Origin: Thermus albus
GTDB lineage: Bacteria; Deinococcota; Deinococci; Deinococcales; Thermaceae
Reading direction: 5' to 3'
Assembly: GCF_022760855.1 (NCBI RefSeq)
Contig: NZ_JAKTNR010000004.1
Span: 1-64,000 of the forward strand
DNA length: 64,000 nucleotides
Under the pieces are notes generated by a model, which made no database searches, had not been told where the DNA came from, and saw only the letters and a program-made list of their open reading frames with translations. The number at the start of each line of letters is the position of its first letter. The stretch's first letter is position 1. A program made the position numbers and the translations under genes. Positions 38,146 through 49,646 of this stretch are shown piece after piece.

Positions 38146-38901
38146 ATGGCGGAGTCGCTGGGTCACGGGCGTAGCCCGTATCTTGAAGCCCGGTTACTGG
38201 CGGAGATGTCCTCGGAGGAGCTAGGGCGGCTTTTACGGGAGTTGCGGGAGAAGCGGGGGCTGAGGCAGCACCAGGTGGCGGCCTTGGCCGGGGTGCATGC
38301 CTCGTACCTCTCCCACCTGGAGGCGGGGAATAGGAACTTCCGCAAGATCAGGCCGGACATCCTCATCCGGGTGTTGAAGGCCTACGGTTTGGAGGAGGAG
38401 CTCATCCTGGAACTCATCGGGCTTTGGACGGGGATGAAGGTATCCCTGCCCAAGGAGAAGCCCGAGGTGCCGCCCGAGGCGGAAACCCTAACCCCCCTGG
38501 TCCTCCCCGTGGTGGAGGCGGGAGCCGGGTCACCCGCCTGGGACGATGCCCAAGAGACCATGATCCTTTACCTCCCCGATCTCCGGGGCAAGGGGGGCCA
38601 GGTGTTTGGGGTGCGCATCGTGGGGGACTCCATGGAACCCCTCCTCTATGAGGGGGACATCGCCGTGGTGTGGACGGAAGGGGGCTATGGCCCCGGTACC
38701 CTGGTGGCCATCGGCATTCCCGGAAACGGCATCATCGTGAAGCAGCTCTACTACGGCCCCAAGGGGGAGCCCCTGATGCACAGCCTCAACCCCCGGTATC
38801 CCGACCAGCCTGTGCCCGAGGGAGCAAAGGTTTGGGGACCCGTGATCCAGATCGTGCGCTCCCTGCCCGGGGGCAAGCCTGGTCGTCATCTCCTGCCCTG
38901 A
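38146..38901 (+). CDS. CI/LexA-like repressor (XRE plus S24 peptidase)
   Basis: 251 residues. Family A repeat DNA encodes residues 5-13 (GHGRSPYLE) near the start. An XRE domain follows (KRGLRQHQVAALAGVHASYLSHLEAG), and the C-terminal S24 fold has Ser162 in GDSMEP and Lys199 in GIIVKQ, with a possible AG cleavage site near 125-129. Self-cleavage on DNA damage would induce the element, as in other SOS-controlled ICEs. Leaderless start. The integrase follows after 4 bp, so repressor and integrase are co-transcribed. Confidence 0.9.
   Translation: MAESLGHGRSPYLEARLLAEMSSEELGRLLRELREKRGLRQHQVAALAGVHASYLSHLEAGNRNFRKIRPDILIRVLKAYGLEEELILELIGLWTGMKVSLPKEKPEVPPEAETLTPLVLPVVEAGAGSPAWDDAQETMILYLPDLRGKGGQVFGVRIVGDSMEPLLYEGDIAVVWTEGGYGPGTLVAIGIPGNGIIVKQLYYGPKGEPLMHSLNPRYPDQPVPEGAKVWGPVIQIVRSLPGGKPGRHLLP
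38161..38186 (+). repeat. Family A repeat at the start of the repressor gene
   Basis: Exact 26-bp copy beginning 15 bp after the start codon and lying in the coding direction. It is close enough to the 5' end of a leaderless mRNA to affect its initiation if the hairpin folds. Confidence 0.9.
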
Positions 38902-38905
38902 GGCC

Positions 38906-40048
38906 ATGCCCCGTCGCGCCAAAGGAGAAGGCTCGGTGCGGTACCGGAAGGACCTCCGGGCCTACGAGATCCGCATCACCGTGGCCGGAAGCCGTAAGAG
39001 TGTCTACCTGAAAGGTCCCAAAACCCGGGAAAACGACCGCAAGGCTGACCTCCTCCGGCGCAAGCTGGCCCTGGCCTATGGCCTTACCCCCTTGGAGGGC
39101 ACACCCCCTCCTCTCCTGGACTGGTTGGAGGCGCATGCGGAAGCCCTTCGCACTGAAGGGCGTCGGGACAACACCCTCTACCACTATGGACGCTACATCA
39201 CCCTGGTGAAACAACACCTGGGAAACCCCGTCCTGGACCGCCTTACCCCAGAAGCCCTGGAAGCCTTCTACCGCCGTCTGGTGAGCCTGGGGTACTCCCA
39301 AAGCGTCATTACCCATGTGCGTAACTTTCTCCATGGAGCTTACGAACGGGCCATCCGATACGGCAGGGCGGGACAGAATCCCGTGGACCTGGCCCGTCTC
39401 CCCAGAATCACCCCTCGGGAAGCAGGCCGGGAGATCACGGAGGAGGAGCTGGAGCGCATTCTGGCCGTGGCCCGGTCCCACCGCCTCTTCGCTGCCTTTT
39501 ACCTCCTGGCGGCCTTGGGCCTGAGGAGGGGCGAGGTCTTGGGCCTCACCTGGCCCGATGTGGACCTGGACCGGGGGGAGATTCACATCCGCCGAGCCTT
39601 AGTGCCCAACCTCCTAAGCGGCAAAACCGTCTTAGGTCCCACCAAAACCTCGGGGTCCAACCGAACCCTTCCCCTTCCCGAAGAAGCCCGGCAAGTCCTC
39701 CTGGAACACCGAACCCGCCTGATAGAAGACCGCCTCTACCACCCCGAAGGCCTGGTCTTCCCCTCCATAAACGGCACCCCCTTACGCCCAGAAAACCTCC
39801 GGCGAACCTGGACCACCCTCCTGCAAAAAGCAGGCATCCCCAAAGCCCGCCTCCACGACCTCAGGGCCACCTTCATCACCCGCATCATCCGCCAAACCGG
39901 TAACCCCAAGCTGGCCGCAGCCCTGGCCGGCCACAAAAGCCTCCAAACCGCCCTCCAACACTACGCCAAGGTAACCCAGGAAGACCTCAAAGCTACCTTG
40001 AAATCCCTTAGGCTCTTGCCGGACCCGTGGAGCCCGGATAGAGGGTAG
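38906..40048 (+). CDS. int: Tyrosine site-specific recombinase (integrase)
   Basis: 380 residues. N-terminal arm-binding and SAM-like core-binding domains, then catalytic R207 (LGLRRGE), HDLR at 317-320 (H317, R320), H343 (AGHKS) and the nucleophile Y353 (QHYAKV). It integrates and excises the element at the neighbouring tRNA-Val. Distance from the att site is about 150 bp, usual for such elements. AAGGGGTAA occurs twice in that gap as a possible arm-type site. Confidence 0.95.
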   Translation: MPRRAKGEGSVRYRKDLRAYEIRITVAGSRKSVYLKGPKTRENDRKADLLRRKLALAYGLTPLEGTPPPLLDWLEAHAEALRTEGRRDNTLYHYGRYITLVKQHLGNPVLDRLTPEALEAFYRRLVSLGYSQSVITHVRNFLHGAYERAIRYGRAGQNPVDLARLPRITPREAGREITEEELERILAVARSHRLFAAFYLLAALGLRRGEVLGLTWPDVDLDRGEIHIRRALVPNLLSGKTVLGPTKTSGSNRTLPLPEEARQVLLEHRTRLIEDRLYHPEGLVFPSINGTPLRPENLRRTWTTLLQKAGIPKARLHDLRATFITRIIRQTGNPKLAAALAGHKSLQTALQHYAKVTQEDLKATLKSLRLLPDPWSPDRG

Positions 40049-40200
40049 TGGGGACGGTGGGGAGCGTGCTCCATCACCAAGGGGCTACTTGGGTTATCTT
40101 TCACCTTTTGGTAAATGCGCCGCTACAGATAAGGGGTAAACAAGGGGTAAGAAGAAACAAAACCCCGGGCATAAACCCGGGGTTTATGCCGTTTCCATCG
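40049..40200. other. Presumed attachment region between integrase and tRNA-Val
   Basis: Contains AAGGGGTAA twice (about 40134-40142 and 40143-40151, in the phrase ATAAGGGGTAAACAAGGGGTAA) and a terminator hairpin. The crossover is probably in the tRNA-Val 3' half that begins at 40201. The other att copy is beyond the window. Confidence 0.5.
40150..40185 (-). terminator. Terminator of the tRNA operon
   Basis: AAACCCCGGG and CCCGGGGTTT arms around a 6-nt loop. On the minus strand TTTTGTTTCTTC follows. It lies on the element side of the att site, so the tRNA operon uses a terminator supplied by the inserted element, or one re-created with the junction. Confidence 0.75.
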
Positions 40201-40277
40201 TGGTGGGCGGCAGAGGATTTGAACCTCTGACCTCTCGCTTGTAAGGCGAGCGCTCTGACCAGCTGAGCTAGCCGCCC
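40201..40277 (-). tRNA. tRNA-Val (anticodon UAC)
   Basis: Full cloverleaf on the minus strand: acceptor GGGCGGC/GCCGCCC, D loop AGCTGGT, anticodon loop CTTACAA (TAC), T loop TTCAAAT, encoded CCA. Its 3' end faces the integrase and is the likely integration target. Confidence 0.95.
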
Positions 40278-40278
40278 G

Positions 40279-40353
40279 TGGTGACCCCAGGGGGAATCGA
40301 ACCCCCGTTTCGGCCTTGAGAGGGCCGCGTCCTGACCGCTAGACGATGGGGCC
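40279..40353 (-). tRNA. tRNA-Glu (anticodon CUC)
   Basis: Minus strand cloverleaf: acceptor GGCCCCA/TGGGGTC, anticodon loop CTCTCAA (CTC), T loop TTCGATT, encoded CCA. One base separates it from tRNA-Val, so one transcript is processed. Confidence 0.95.
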
Positions 40354-40359
40354 CCGCTT

Positions 40360-40435
40360 TGGTGGGCCGTGCAGGATTCGAACCTGCGACCTACCGATTA
40401 AAAGTCGGTTGCTCTGCCAGCTGAGCTAACGGCCC
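40360..40435 (-). tRNA. tRNA-Lys (anticodon UUU)
   Basis: Minus strand cloverleaf: acceptor GGGCCGT/ACGGCCC, anticodon loop CTTTTAA (TTT), T loop TTCGAAT, encoded CCA. First gene of the three-tRNA operon. Confidence 0.95.
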
Positions 40436-40448
40436 AACAGCCTTAGTG

Positions 40449-40477
40449 ATTATAGGCGAAGGGCAAGGGCTTGTCCA
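40449..40477 (-). promoter_or_regulatory. Promoter of the tRNA operon
   Basis: TGGACA (40477-40472), 17-bp spacer and a perfect TATAAT (40454-40449), 13 bp upstream of tRNA-Lys. Confidence 0.8.
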
Positions 40478-40486
40478 GGGCACGGA

Positions 40487-41188
40487 CTAGGAAAGCCCCC
40501 TTAGCCGCTCTAGGAACCAAAGCCCAAAAGCCTCCTCCTCTGCCCTCTGCCGCAGGGCCTCGAGGTCAAAAGGCCTAGGCTCCACAGGCTCTAAGGCCAC
40601 TTTGGGAAGAGGAGCCGCCTCAAGAAAGCTGAAAAAGGCCTCGTCGGCCCAAGGGGGCACCCAGGCCCCGCTGCGGCACAGGAAGGCCCGATGGAACATC
40701 CCCTCCACCGGGCCTCCAGGGTCCTTAGCCCGCACCAGGGGAACCTTAGGCTCGGGCTCCCGGGAAGGATCCCGCCAAGGGGGGTAGAACACCCGAAGCC
40801 TGGCCCCTTGTCTGGAGTAGTAAACCATCCAGTCGTCACAGGCGGGCTCCTCCCCCAAGGGGCGATACCCAGCGTCGTGATGGGCGTCAAAGAGGACCAC
40901 TTCCCGTATCCCCTCGCGCACCTCGGGATGAAAGGCTAAGGCGTTGGAGTCGGCATAGTAGAGCTGGGCATCGGGAGCGAAGGTAAAGCGTTCCCAAAAC
41001 CCTTCCCAGCCCTGGGCTTGGGGTAAAGGCAGTCTCCTTAAGAGAAAGGCCAAGGCCCGGTCCTCCCAGGCCTGCCCCAGGTAGAAGGGGGTTTCAAACT
41101 GGGCCCAGGAGAAAAGGAAAGCAAGAGGGTCTTCCGCATCCTGGGGCACGGGGAAAAAGTAGTCAAAATCTACCACCAGTAGCCGCAT
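40487..41188 (-). CDS. Arginase-fold/UPF0489-like protein
   Basis: 233 residues. DFDYFFPVPQD at the N-terminus and VVLFDAHHDAGYRP near 100 resemble the metal-binding motifs of ureohydrolase-fold proteins (UPF0489-like). The remaining ligands are not obvious. No membrane or signal sequence. It stands alone between the caa3 terminator and the tRNA promoter. The enzymatic substrate cannot be told. Confidence 0.65.
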   Translation of the reverse strand: MRLLVVDFDYFFPVPQDAEDPLAFLFSWAQFETPFYLGQAWEDRALAFLLRRLPLPQAQGWEGFWERFTFAPDAQLYYADSNALAFHPEVREGIREVVLFDAHHDAGYRPLGEEPACDDWMVYYSRQGARLRVFYPPWRDPSREPEPKVPLVRAKDPGGPVEGMFHRAFLCRSGAWVPPWADEAFFSFLEAAPLPKVALEPVEPRPFDLEALRQRAEEEAFGLWFLERLRGLS

Positions 41189-41202
41189 CCCCTTCCATAC
41201 AT

Positions 41203-41232
41203 AGCAAAGCCCCCGCCTCTTGGGCGGGGGCT
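41203..41232 (-). terminator. Terminator of the caa3 oxidase operon
   Basis: AGCCCCCGCC and GGCGGGGGCT arms with a 5-nt loop and TTTGC on the minus strand, 14 bp after the subunit I/III stop. Confidence 0.85.
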
Positions 41233-41245
41233 AAGGGCCAGCGGC

Positions 41246-43633
<2,388 letters not shown>

Positions 43634-44647
43634 TTAGAACTTGGGAAGCCCCTTAAAGTCAAACCCTTCCACCTTAAGCCCATTCAAGTAACGCACCAAC
43701 GCGTTTAAATCCTCTTCGGAGAGCTGCGGGAAGCCCGGCATCTTCACCCCCGGTTTCATGGAAGCGGGGTCCTTGATCCAGGCCTTCAAGTGGTCAGGGG
43801 TATAATCCACGATGCCTGCCGCCAAACTCACCCGGTTGCCCAAGAAGCCCAGTTCTGGTCCGATAACCGCGGGAGGCATCTTCCCTTGTACATCGTGGCA
43901 GGCCATGCAGTTTTGCTGGAAGACCGCCTGGCCCCGGGCATCGGCCACAGGGGGGGCATAGTTCTTCGCCGCCTCCACCAACCGGTCAAACTCCTCCTTG
44001 GGCAGAACGATGGCCCGGAAGAGCATGCGAGAGTGGCTGGGACCACAGAGCTCTGCGCAGAAGCCGTAGTAATTTCCGGGTTTTTCGGGTGTAAAGGAAA
44101 GAAGGGTCTTTTGTCCCGGAATGGCGTCTCTTTTGCCCGCAAGTCCCGGCACCCAGAAGGAATGGATCACGTCCTTGGAGGTGATCTCCAGCACCACAGG
44201 GACCCCTGCGGGAAGGATGAGCTCGTTGGAGTTACGGAAACCCAGCTCGGGGTAGTTGAAATCCCACCAGAACTGGTGGCCGGTCACCTCCACCTTCAAG
44301 CCTCCGGGAGGAAGCTGGTTCACCTGGATAAGGCTACGGGCGGTCAGGCCGAATAACACAAATACGATGAGCACTGGGATCACCGTCCAGATGACCTCGA
44401 GGCGGTCGTTGCCATGAACCTGGGGGGGCTCCCCCTGTTGCCCCGGCCTAGCCCGGAACCTCCACGTCACGTAGGCCAAAGCCCCTGCCACCACCCCAAA
44501 GACAAGGATGGCGAAGATCAAGACCCAGACCAGGAGGAAGTTGGTCTCCCGGTTGAAAGGGGAGAAAGGATGGGTGATCCCCACCCGGTGAGCCTCCTGG
44601 GCCAGGGCCAAACCTAGAAGACTGAACGCCACAGCCACTCTTTTCAT
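43634..44647 (-). CDS. ctaC: caa3 oxidase subunit II fused to cytochrome c
   Basis: 337 residues: signal sequence, two membrane helices, the CuA domain with CAELCGPSHSRM and HSFWVPGLAG, then a C-terminal cytochrome c domain with CMACHDVQG (heme-binding CxxCH) and MPGFPQL carrying the methionine ligand. Accepts electrons from cytochrome c552 and passes them to subunit I. Second gene of the ctaBA-ctaC-ctaD operon. Confidence 0.95.
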   Translation of the reverse strand: MKRVAVAFSLLGLALAQEAHRVGITHPFSPFNRETNFLLVWVLIFAILVFGVVAGALAYVTWRFRARPGQQGEPPQVHGNDRLEVIWTVIPVLIVFVLFGLTARSLIQVNQLPPGGLKVEVTGHQFWWDFNYPELGFRNSNELILPAGVPVVLEITSKDVIHSFWVPGLAGKRDAIPGQKTLLSFTPEKPGNYYGFCAELCGPSHSRMLFRAIVLPKEEFDRLVEAAKNYAPPVADARGQAVFQQNCMACHDVQGKMPPAVIGPELGFLGNRVSLAAGIVDYTPDHLKAWIKDPASMKPGVKMPGFPQLSEEDLNALVRYLNGLKVEGFDFKGLPKF

Positions 44648-44659
44648 CCGCTTCCCTCC

Positions 44660-46483
44660 CTAAAGCACCCGGTCCACCGCCATGGCCACGAACAAGAGGG
44701 CCAGGTAGAGCATGGAGTATTTATACAGCGAAACCGCCGTCCTCCGCTCGGGCTGGCGGTAGAGGGCAAGGCTCTTAAGGATAAGCAAACCGTTAAGTGC
44801 GAGGCTGAAGAACAGGTACAAAAGGCCCAGCTCGCCAAGAAGAAGGGGCATAAGGGAGATCAAGGCAGTAAGCACCGCATAAAGGGCGATCTGCATCACC
44901 GTAACCCGCTCCCCCAACACCACGGGGAGCATGGGCACGCCCACAGCCCGGTAATCCTCCTGGATCATGAGGGCCAGGGCCCAAAAGTGCACGGGGGTCC
45001 AGAAGAAGATGAGGGCGAAGAGGTACCAGGCAAAGAGGCTAAGGTCCCCGGTCACCGCCGCCCAGCCCACCAGAGGAGGAAAGGCCCCTGCCGCCCCGCC
45101 GATGACGATGTTGTGCCAAGTGCGCCGCTTGAGATAAAGGGTGTAGACCAGCACGTACCAGATAAGGCCCATGAGGGCCAGGGTGGCCGTGAGGAGGTTC
45201 GCCCCCCACCAGAGGAGCAAGAAGGAGAGGGTGGCTAAGCCAAAGGCAAAAAGGAGGGCATCCCTACTGGAGATCCGCTGGGTGACCGTGGGCCTTTTGG
45301 CCGTGCGGCGCATGCGGGCATCTATATCCCGGTCCACCACCATGTTGATGGCGTTGGCGGCTCCCGCCATCATGTACCCGCCCAAGGCCACCACCAGAAA
45401 AAGCCCCGTCCCCGGCCAGCCCTTGGCGGCCATGAGCATGGCCACCAGGGTGGTGAAGAGGAGAAGGCTGATGACCCGGGGCTTGGTGAGGGCCAGGTAA
45501 TCCTTCCAGGTGGCCCCCCCGGTACCCCGGTGCACCTGTCCGCCCCCCGCGCCCTCCCCCAGTTCCACCCGCCTGGTTCCTTTGGCCAGGGCTGCAGCCG
45601 AGAGGAGAACAAAGAGAATCCAGACGGCGTAGGCCAGGAGAAGGTGCAGGATCTGCATCCAGACCGGGGCCTTAAGCCATACGTTTATCAGCCCGGCCAA
45701 AAGCTGCGCCCCGTAAAGGTAGGCAAGGGCGTGGGCCAAGCGGCGGGTATGGGAAGAAGGCCTTAGGTGGGCTACCAGGTAGCCGGCGAAGACCACATAC
45801 AGGCCCACACTCACAGCAATGAGGGGGTGAAGGACCCTAAGGCGCACCAGGAAGTGCTCACCGGGAGTTAAGGAGCGCTCCAGGGCCTCGAGGGTATTCC
45901 TAACGGGGAAGAGCAGGTCGCCCAAGGCGGTAACCGCCCCGCTCATCCCCAAAAAGAGCAAGGCCATGAGCCCGAGGAAGAGGGCTATGCCCACAGCCCC
46001 CTGGCCCCTTACCCGTAAAGGAGCACCGCCAGAAGCCCACCAGGCGGTTAAGGCCAAGGAGGCCAAGAGGAAGTAGGTGTTGGCCAGGTGCACCATCTGC
46101 ACCACGGCCCGGGCCGCGCTCACGTTGTGGGCCGTCCAGCCGAAGAGGACCAAGGAAGCCCCCACCAGGCTTTCGGTGATCATGAAGAGGAGGGAAAGTC
46201 CGGCCCCGAAGCGCACGGGATGGCCCTTGGGGAAAAGGCGAAAAGCCAGCCCCGCCAAAAGGAGCACGGAAAGGAACGCCAGGCCCGAGGTGGCCCGGTG
46301 AGCGAACTCAATGAGGGTCTCCACCTGGGGGCTTCTGGGGATGATCTCCCCGTTGCAGGTGGGCCAGTGGGAGCCGCACCCCGCCCCCGACCCCGTGGCC
46401 CGCACGTAAGCCCCCCAGAGGGCCACCAGGATGTTCCACCCCAAGACTCCCCAGGCGTAACGGCTAAACCAGGCTTGGCTCAT
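44660..46483 (-). CDS. Fused heme A synthase and protoheme IX farnesyltransferase
   Basis: 607 residues. The N-terminal half (1-310) is CtaA-like, with [18 protein letters not shown] and EFAHR. The C-terminal half (about 320-607) is the UbiA-type prenyltransferase CtaB with [12 protein letters not shown] and [10 protein letters not shown]. It converts heme B to heme O and then heme A in the membrane, in one protein. ATG 46483 (MSQAWF) was chosen because an upstream extension lacks homology-like sequence. First gene of the oxidase operon; GGTAA-CGC-TTACC at 46505-46517 is an operator-like repeat upstream. Confidence 0.93.
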   Translation of the reverse strand: MSQAWFSRYAWGVLGWNILVALWGAYVRATGSGAGCGSHWPTCNGEIIPRSPQVETLIEFAHRATSGLAFLSVLLLAGLAFRLFPKGHPVRFGAGLSLLFMITESLVGASLVLFGWTAHNVSAARAVVQMVHLANTYFLLASLALTAWWASGGAPLRVRGQGAVGIALFLGLMALLFLGMSGAVTALGDLLFPVRNTLEALERSLTPGEHFLVRLRVLHPLIAVSVGLYVVFAGYLVAHLRPSSHTRRLAHALAYLYGAQLLAGLINVWLKAPVWMQILHLLLAYAVWILFVLLSAAALAKGTRRVELGEGAGGGQVHRGTGGATWKDYLALTKPRVISLLLFTTLVAMLMAAKGWPGTGLFLVVALGGYMMAGAANAINMVVDRDIDARMRRTAKRPTVTQRISSRDALLFAFGLATLSFLLLWWGANLLTATLALMGLIWYVLVYTLYLKRRTWHNIVIGGAAGAFPPLVGWAAVTGDLSLFAWYLFALIFFWTPVHFWALALMIQEDYRAVGVPMLPVVLGERVTVMQIALYAVLTALISLMPLLLGELGLLYLFFSLALNGLLILKSLALYRQPERRTAVSLYKYSMLYLALLFVAMAVDRVL

Positions 46484-46648
46484 GGCGAACCCGTCCCCCA
46501 GACGGTAACGCTTACCATTCTGCCAGAAGACCCGGCCGGGGGGTGAAGTACATTTGTCCCTTCCATTACCTGCCACCTAGGAGCCTAAGACCCCCCGGCC
46601 CTATTTGGCAAGGGGTTGGCCCCTAAGCCCAGCCTTGCAGACTCGCCT

Positions 46649-48238
46649 CTATCCCACCCTCGGCCCCGCCTGGAGCACCGCCTCCTCTACCCCGTCGGCG
46701 TATTTACGGAAGTTTTCCTGGAAAAGTGTGGCCAGCTTCCTGGCCTGGCGGTCATAGGCCTCCTTGTCGGCCCAGGTTTCCCTCGGGTCCAAAAGCTCCT
46801 TTGGTACCCCGGGCACCTCCATGGGCACCTCAAAGCCGAAGACGGGGTCCTGGCGGTAAGGGACCCCCTCGAGGGCCTCAGTCAAGGCCGCCTGCAGAAG
46901 GGCCCGGGTCACGGGCAAGGGGAAGCGCCGGCCCACCCCGTAAGGTCCCCCGGTCCAGCCGGTGTTCACCAGGTACACCCTGGGCCCATGCTTTTTGATC
47001 TTTTCCCCTAGCATCTTGGCGTAAACCCCCGGATGAAGGGGCAAAAAGGGCGCCCCAAAGCAGGCGGAAAAGGTGGCCTTGGGCTCGGTGATCCCCCTTT
47101 CCGTCCCCGCCACCCGGGCGGTGTAGCCGGAAAGGAAGTAGTACATGGCCTGTTCCGGAGAGAGCCGAGCGATGGGAGGTAGAACCCCATAGGCATCCGC
47201 GGAGAGGAAGAAGATGGCCTTGGGATGGCCCGCCATACCCGAGTCCACCACGTTTTCCAGGTGGGCAAGGGGGTAAGAGGCCCGGGTGTTCTCGGTCTTG
47301 GTATCGTCATCCCACTCCACCCGGCGGCTTTCCGGGTTCACCACCACGTTCTCCAGAATGGCCTCAAACTGGTTGGAGGCTTTATAGATAAGGGGCTCGT
47401 GTTCCCGGGAAAGGCGAATGACCTTGGCGTAGCACCCTCCCTCAAAGTTGAATACCCCCTCCCCGCTCCAGCCGTGCTCGTCGTCCCCGATCAAAGGCCT
47501 TTCCGGGTCGGTGGAAAGGGTGGTCTTTCCCGTCCCGGAAAGGCCGAAGAAGATGGCCACATCCCCTCCCTGCCCCACGTTGGCCGAGGCGTGCATGGGG
47601 AAGACCCCTTGCTTGGGCATGAGGTAGTTCATCACAGTGAAGATGCTCTTCTTGATTTCCCCGGCGTACTTGGTACCCACGATGAGCACCAGCTTCCTCT
47701 GGAAGCTGATGCCCACGAAGACCTCGCTCCGGGTACCGTCCCGCCCGGGGTCAGCCAGGAAGTAGGGGGCGTGGACCACGGTAAAGCCGGGAGCGAAGGG
47801 CTCCACCTCGTCGTCCTCGGGGAAGCGGCGCGGGAGGATGAACATGTTGCGGGCAAAGAGGGCGTGCCAGGGGCTTTCCGTCACCACCCTTACCGCCAAG
47901 CGGAAACGCTTGTCGGCCCCGGCATAAAGGTCTTGGACATAAAGGTCCCGGTCGGAAAGGTGGGCAGCCACCCTCTCCAAGAGGGCCTGGAAGGCCTCTG
48001 GGGCGAAGGGCTGGTTCACCTCGCCCCACCAGATCTCCTCCTCTACCCCAGGCTCCCGCACCACGAACTTGTCCTTGGGACTTCTCCCCGTGTAGGGGGT
48101 GGTGTCCACCACCAAGGACCCCTTGTGGGCCAAAAACCCCTCCCCCCGGGCCAGGGTGTGTTCCACCAGGATGGGGGAAACCGTGTTCCAAAAAACCTGT
48201 TTCCTCGGTTTGATGCCCAAAGGCTCCAGTCGGTCCAT
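46649..48238 (-). CDS. pckA: Phosphoenolpyruvate carboxykinase (ATP)
   Basis: 529 residues, usual length. [14 protein letters not shown] is the kinase-1a motif, followed by IGDDEHGW, and [10 protein letters not shown] at the N-terminus. Decarboxylates oxaloacetate to phosphoenolpyruvate with ATP in gluconeogenesis. ATG 48238 after AAGGGGG. Downstream of pgi in the same direction, 52 bp apart, with TATGAT as a possible internal -10. Confidence 0.96.
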   Translation of the reverse strand: MDRLEPLGIKPRKQVFWNTVSPILVEHTLARGEGFLAHKGSLVVDTTPYTGRSPKDKFVVREPGVEEEIWWGEVNQPFAPEAFQALLERVAAHLSDRDLYVQDLYAGADKRFRLAVRVVTESPWHALFARNMFILPRRFPEDDEVEPFAPGFTVVHAPYFLADPGRDGTRSEVFVGISFQRKLVLIVGTKYAGEIKKSIFTVMNYLMPKQGVFPMHASANVGQGGDVAIFFGLSGTGKTTLSTDPERPLIGDDEHGWSGEGVFNFEGGCYAKVIRLSREHEPLIYKASNQFEAILENVVVNPESRRVEWDDDTKTENTRASYPLAHLENVVDSGMAGHPKAIFFLSADAYGVLPPIARLSPEQAMYYFLSGYTARVAGTERGITEPKATFSACFGAPFLPLHPGVYAKMLGEKIKKHGPRVYLVNTGWTGGPYGVGRRFPLPVTRALLQAALTEALEGVPYRQDPVFGFEVPMEVPGVPKELLDPRETWADKEAYDRQARKLATLFQENFRKYADGVEEAVLQAGPRVG

Positions 48239-48290
48239 AGCAACCCCCTTATGCCTAGGGCATCATACACTTATTTCCACGCTTCCAGGC

Positions 48291-49556
48291 CTACGGCTCG
48301 TAGCCCGGGCGCCCCAGGAGAGCGAAGGTAAGCCGTTTGCCCAGCTCCACCCCCGGCTGGTCAAAAGCGTTGACCCCCCAAAGCTCCCCTAGAAAAGCGG
48401 TCTGCCACATGAGGTGTTGAAGCAGCCAACCCACCGTGTAAGGAGAGATCTCGGAAAGGTAAAGGGTGTACACCTTTTGCCCCGCTTCCGCCAAGGCCTG
48501 GTAGGTGGCCTCGGCCTCGGCCCTTAGAAGCTGGAACAGGCCTTTGCCAAAGAGGTAACCCGCCTCCTCCTCGAGGCCTTCCACCCGGGGCAGGGTGAGG
48601 TCCTCCGTGGCCCTTTCCGGCACCACCAAAACGATGAGCTTGTCCAGGGGGCCTTCCCGGAAGAGCTGCACCTGGGCGTGCTGGTCCTGAGGGCCCAAGG
48701 CGGGCACCGCGGTGGTGCCCACCCGGTTGCCCTCCCCGTCCCGCTTGCCCAAGGACTCATCGTGGAGCTGGACAAACCAGGCGGGAAGGTATCGGAGTCG
48801 CTCGGAATACACCATGAAGACGGTGATGGGCAGCTGGCGGTGGAGGTGCTGCAGGAGGGCGGTCTGCAGGGGAAGGTTCTCCTCCAGGGGAGCCAGGGCC
48901 ACCTCATTGGCCTTCCTGGCCCCCATGAGGAGGGCCTCCAGGTCCATCCCGGCGAAGGCCAAGGGGAGGAGGCCCACCGGGGAAAGCACCGAGTAGCGCC
49001 CCCCCACGTTCTCGGGGATGGAGAAGGCCACAAGACCCTCCCTTTCCGCCAAAGCCCGTAGCGCCCCCCGCTTGGGGTCAGTGGTGAGGACCAGGTGCCG
49101 CCGCCAGTCCTCCCCCAGGTTTTCCCGAAGCCAGTTGAGGAAGAGGAGGAGGGCGGCCAGGGTTTCCGCGGTAGCTCCCGACTTGGAAACCGCATTCACC
49201 AGGGTCTTCCGGGGGTCCAGGCCCCGAAGGATCCGGAGCACGGGCTCCGGCTCCACGTGGTCCACGTAGTGGAAGCGCACCCCGCTTTCGTTGAAGGCGG
49301 TCTCCAGGGCCTTAGGCCCCAGGGCGCTCCCCCCGATGCCCAGAAGGACAAAGTCCTCCACCCAAGGGTTGGCCTCGCGGTAGCGGCGGATACTCCTTAA
49401 GGTTTCCGTGTCCTCGGGAAGGTCTATCCAGCCCAGCATCTGGCTGGGGTCCTTCCGCTTGGCCAAAAGGGCCTCCTGGGCCCCTAGGAGGGTGGGGGCA
49501 TGGGCCCTTAGGTCCTCGGGGAAACGGGGAAGGAAGCGGGTATCCAACCTGAGCAT
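48291..49556 (-). CDS. pgi: Glucose-6-phosphate isomerase
   Basis: 421 residues, a short bacterial form. LLGIGGSALGPKALE and the SIS signature VNAVSKSGATAETL are present, and the C-terminal NAFDQPGVELGK motif carries the active-site lysine. Interconverts glucose-6-phosphate and fructose-6-phosphate. Grouped with pckA, consistent with gluconeogenesis control. Divergent from the acetyltransferase gene. Confidence 0.95.
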   Translation of the reverse strand: MLRLDTRFLPRFPEDLRAHAPTLLGAQEALLAKRKDPSQMLGWIDLPEDTETLRSIRRYREANPWVEDFVLLGIGGSALGPKALETAFNESGVRFHYVDHVEPEPVLRILRGLDPRKTLVNAVSKSGATAETLAALLLFLNWLRENLGEDWRRHLVLTTDPKRGALRALAEREGLVAFSIPENVGGRYSVLSPVGLLPLAFAGMDLEALLMGARKANEVALAPLEENLPLQTALLQHLHRQLPITVFMVYSERLRYLPAWFVQLHDESLGKRDGEGNRVGTTAVPALGPQDQHAQVQLFREGPLDKLIVLVVPERATEDLTLPRVEGLEEEAGYLFGKGLFQLLRAEAEATYQALAEAGQKVYTLYLSEISPYTVGWLLQHLMWQTAFLGELWGVNAFDQPGVELGKRLTFALLGRPGYEP

Positions 49557-49646
49557 GGCCCCATGCTACCGGGAATCCAGAGGAAAGGCCACCTGGTTGG
49601 GCGGGAAAAGGAATAACCCCCAGGCTATGGGGAGTAGGCTAAAGGC

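Larger units (their letters stand above)
1..40200. mobile_element. Integrative conjugative element, right portion
   Basis: The stretch carries a tyrosine integrase facing a tRNA-Val gene, a CI-like repressor, a replication-type ATPase and nearly complete type IV secretion genes (VirB2, B3, B4, B5, B6, B9, B10, B11-like, VirD4 and a VirB1-like transglycosylase). Gene order and the abrupt change to housekeeping genes after the tRNAs place its right boundary at the tRNA-Val 3' end (about 40,201). The left end is outside the window, because no second copy of the tRNA-Val 3' segment is visible. No canonical relaxase, VirB7 or VirB8 was recognised. Boundary and autonomy are inferences; the gene content is seen directly. 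Confidence 0.85.

Noticed and set aside
1-40200. Prophage instead of ICE
   Set aside because: No capsid, terminase, portal or tail genes; VirB/VirD4 genes dominate.
40487-41188. Part of the ICE
   Set aside because: It lies beyond the tRNA-Val integration site and beside the oxidase operon, so it belongs to the chromosome.
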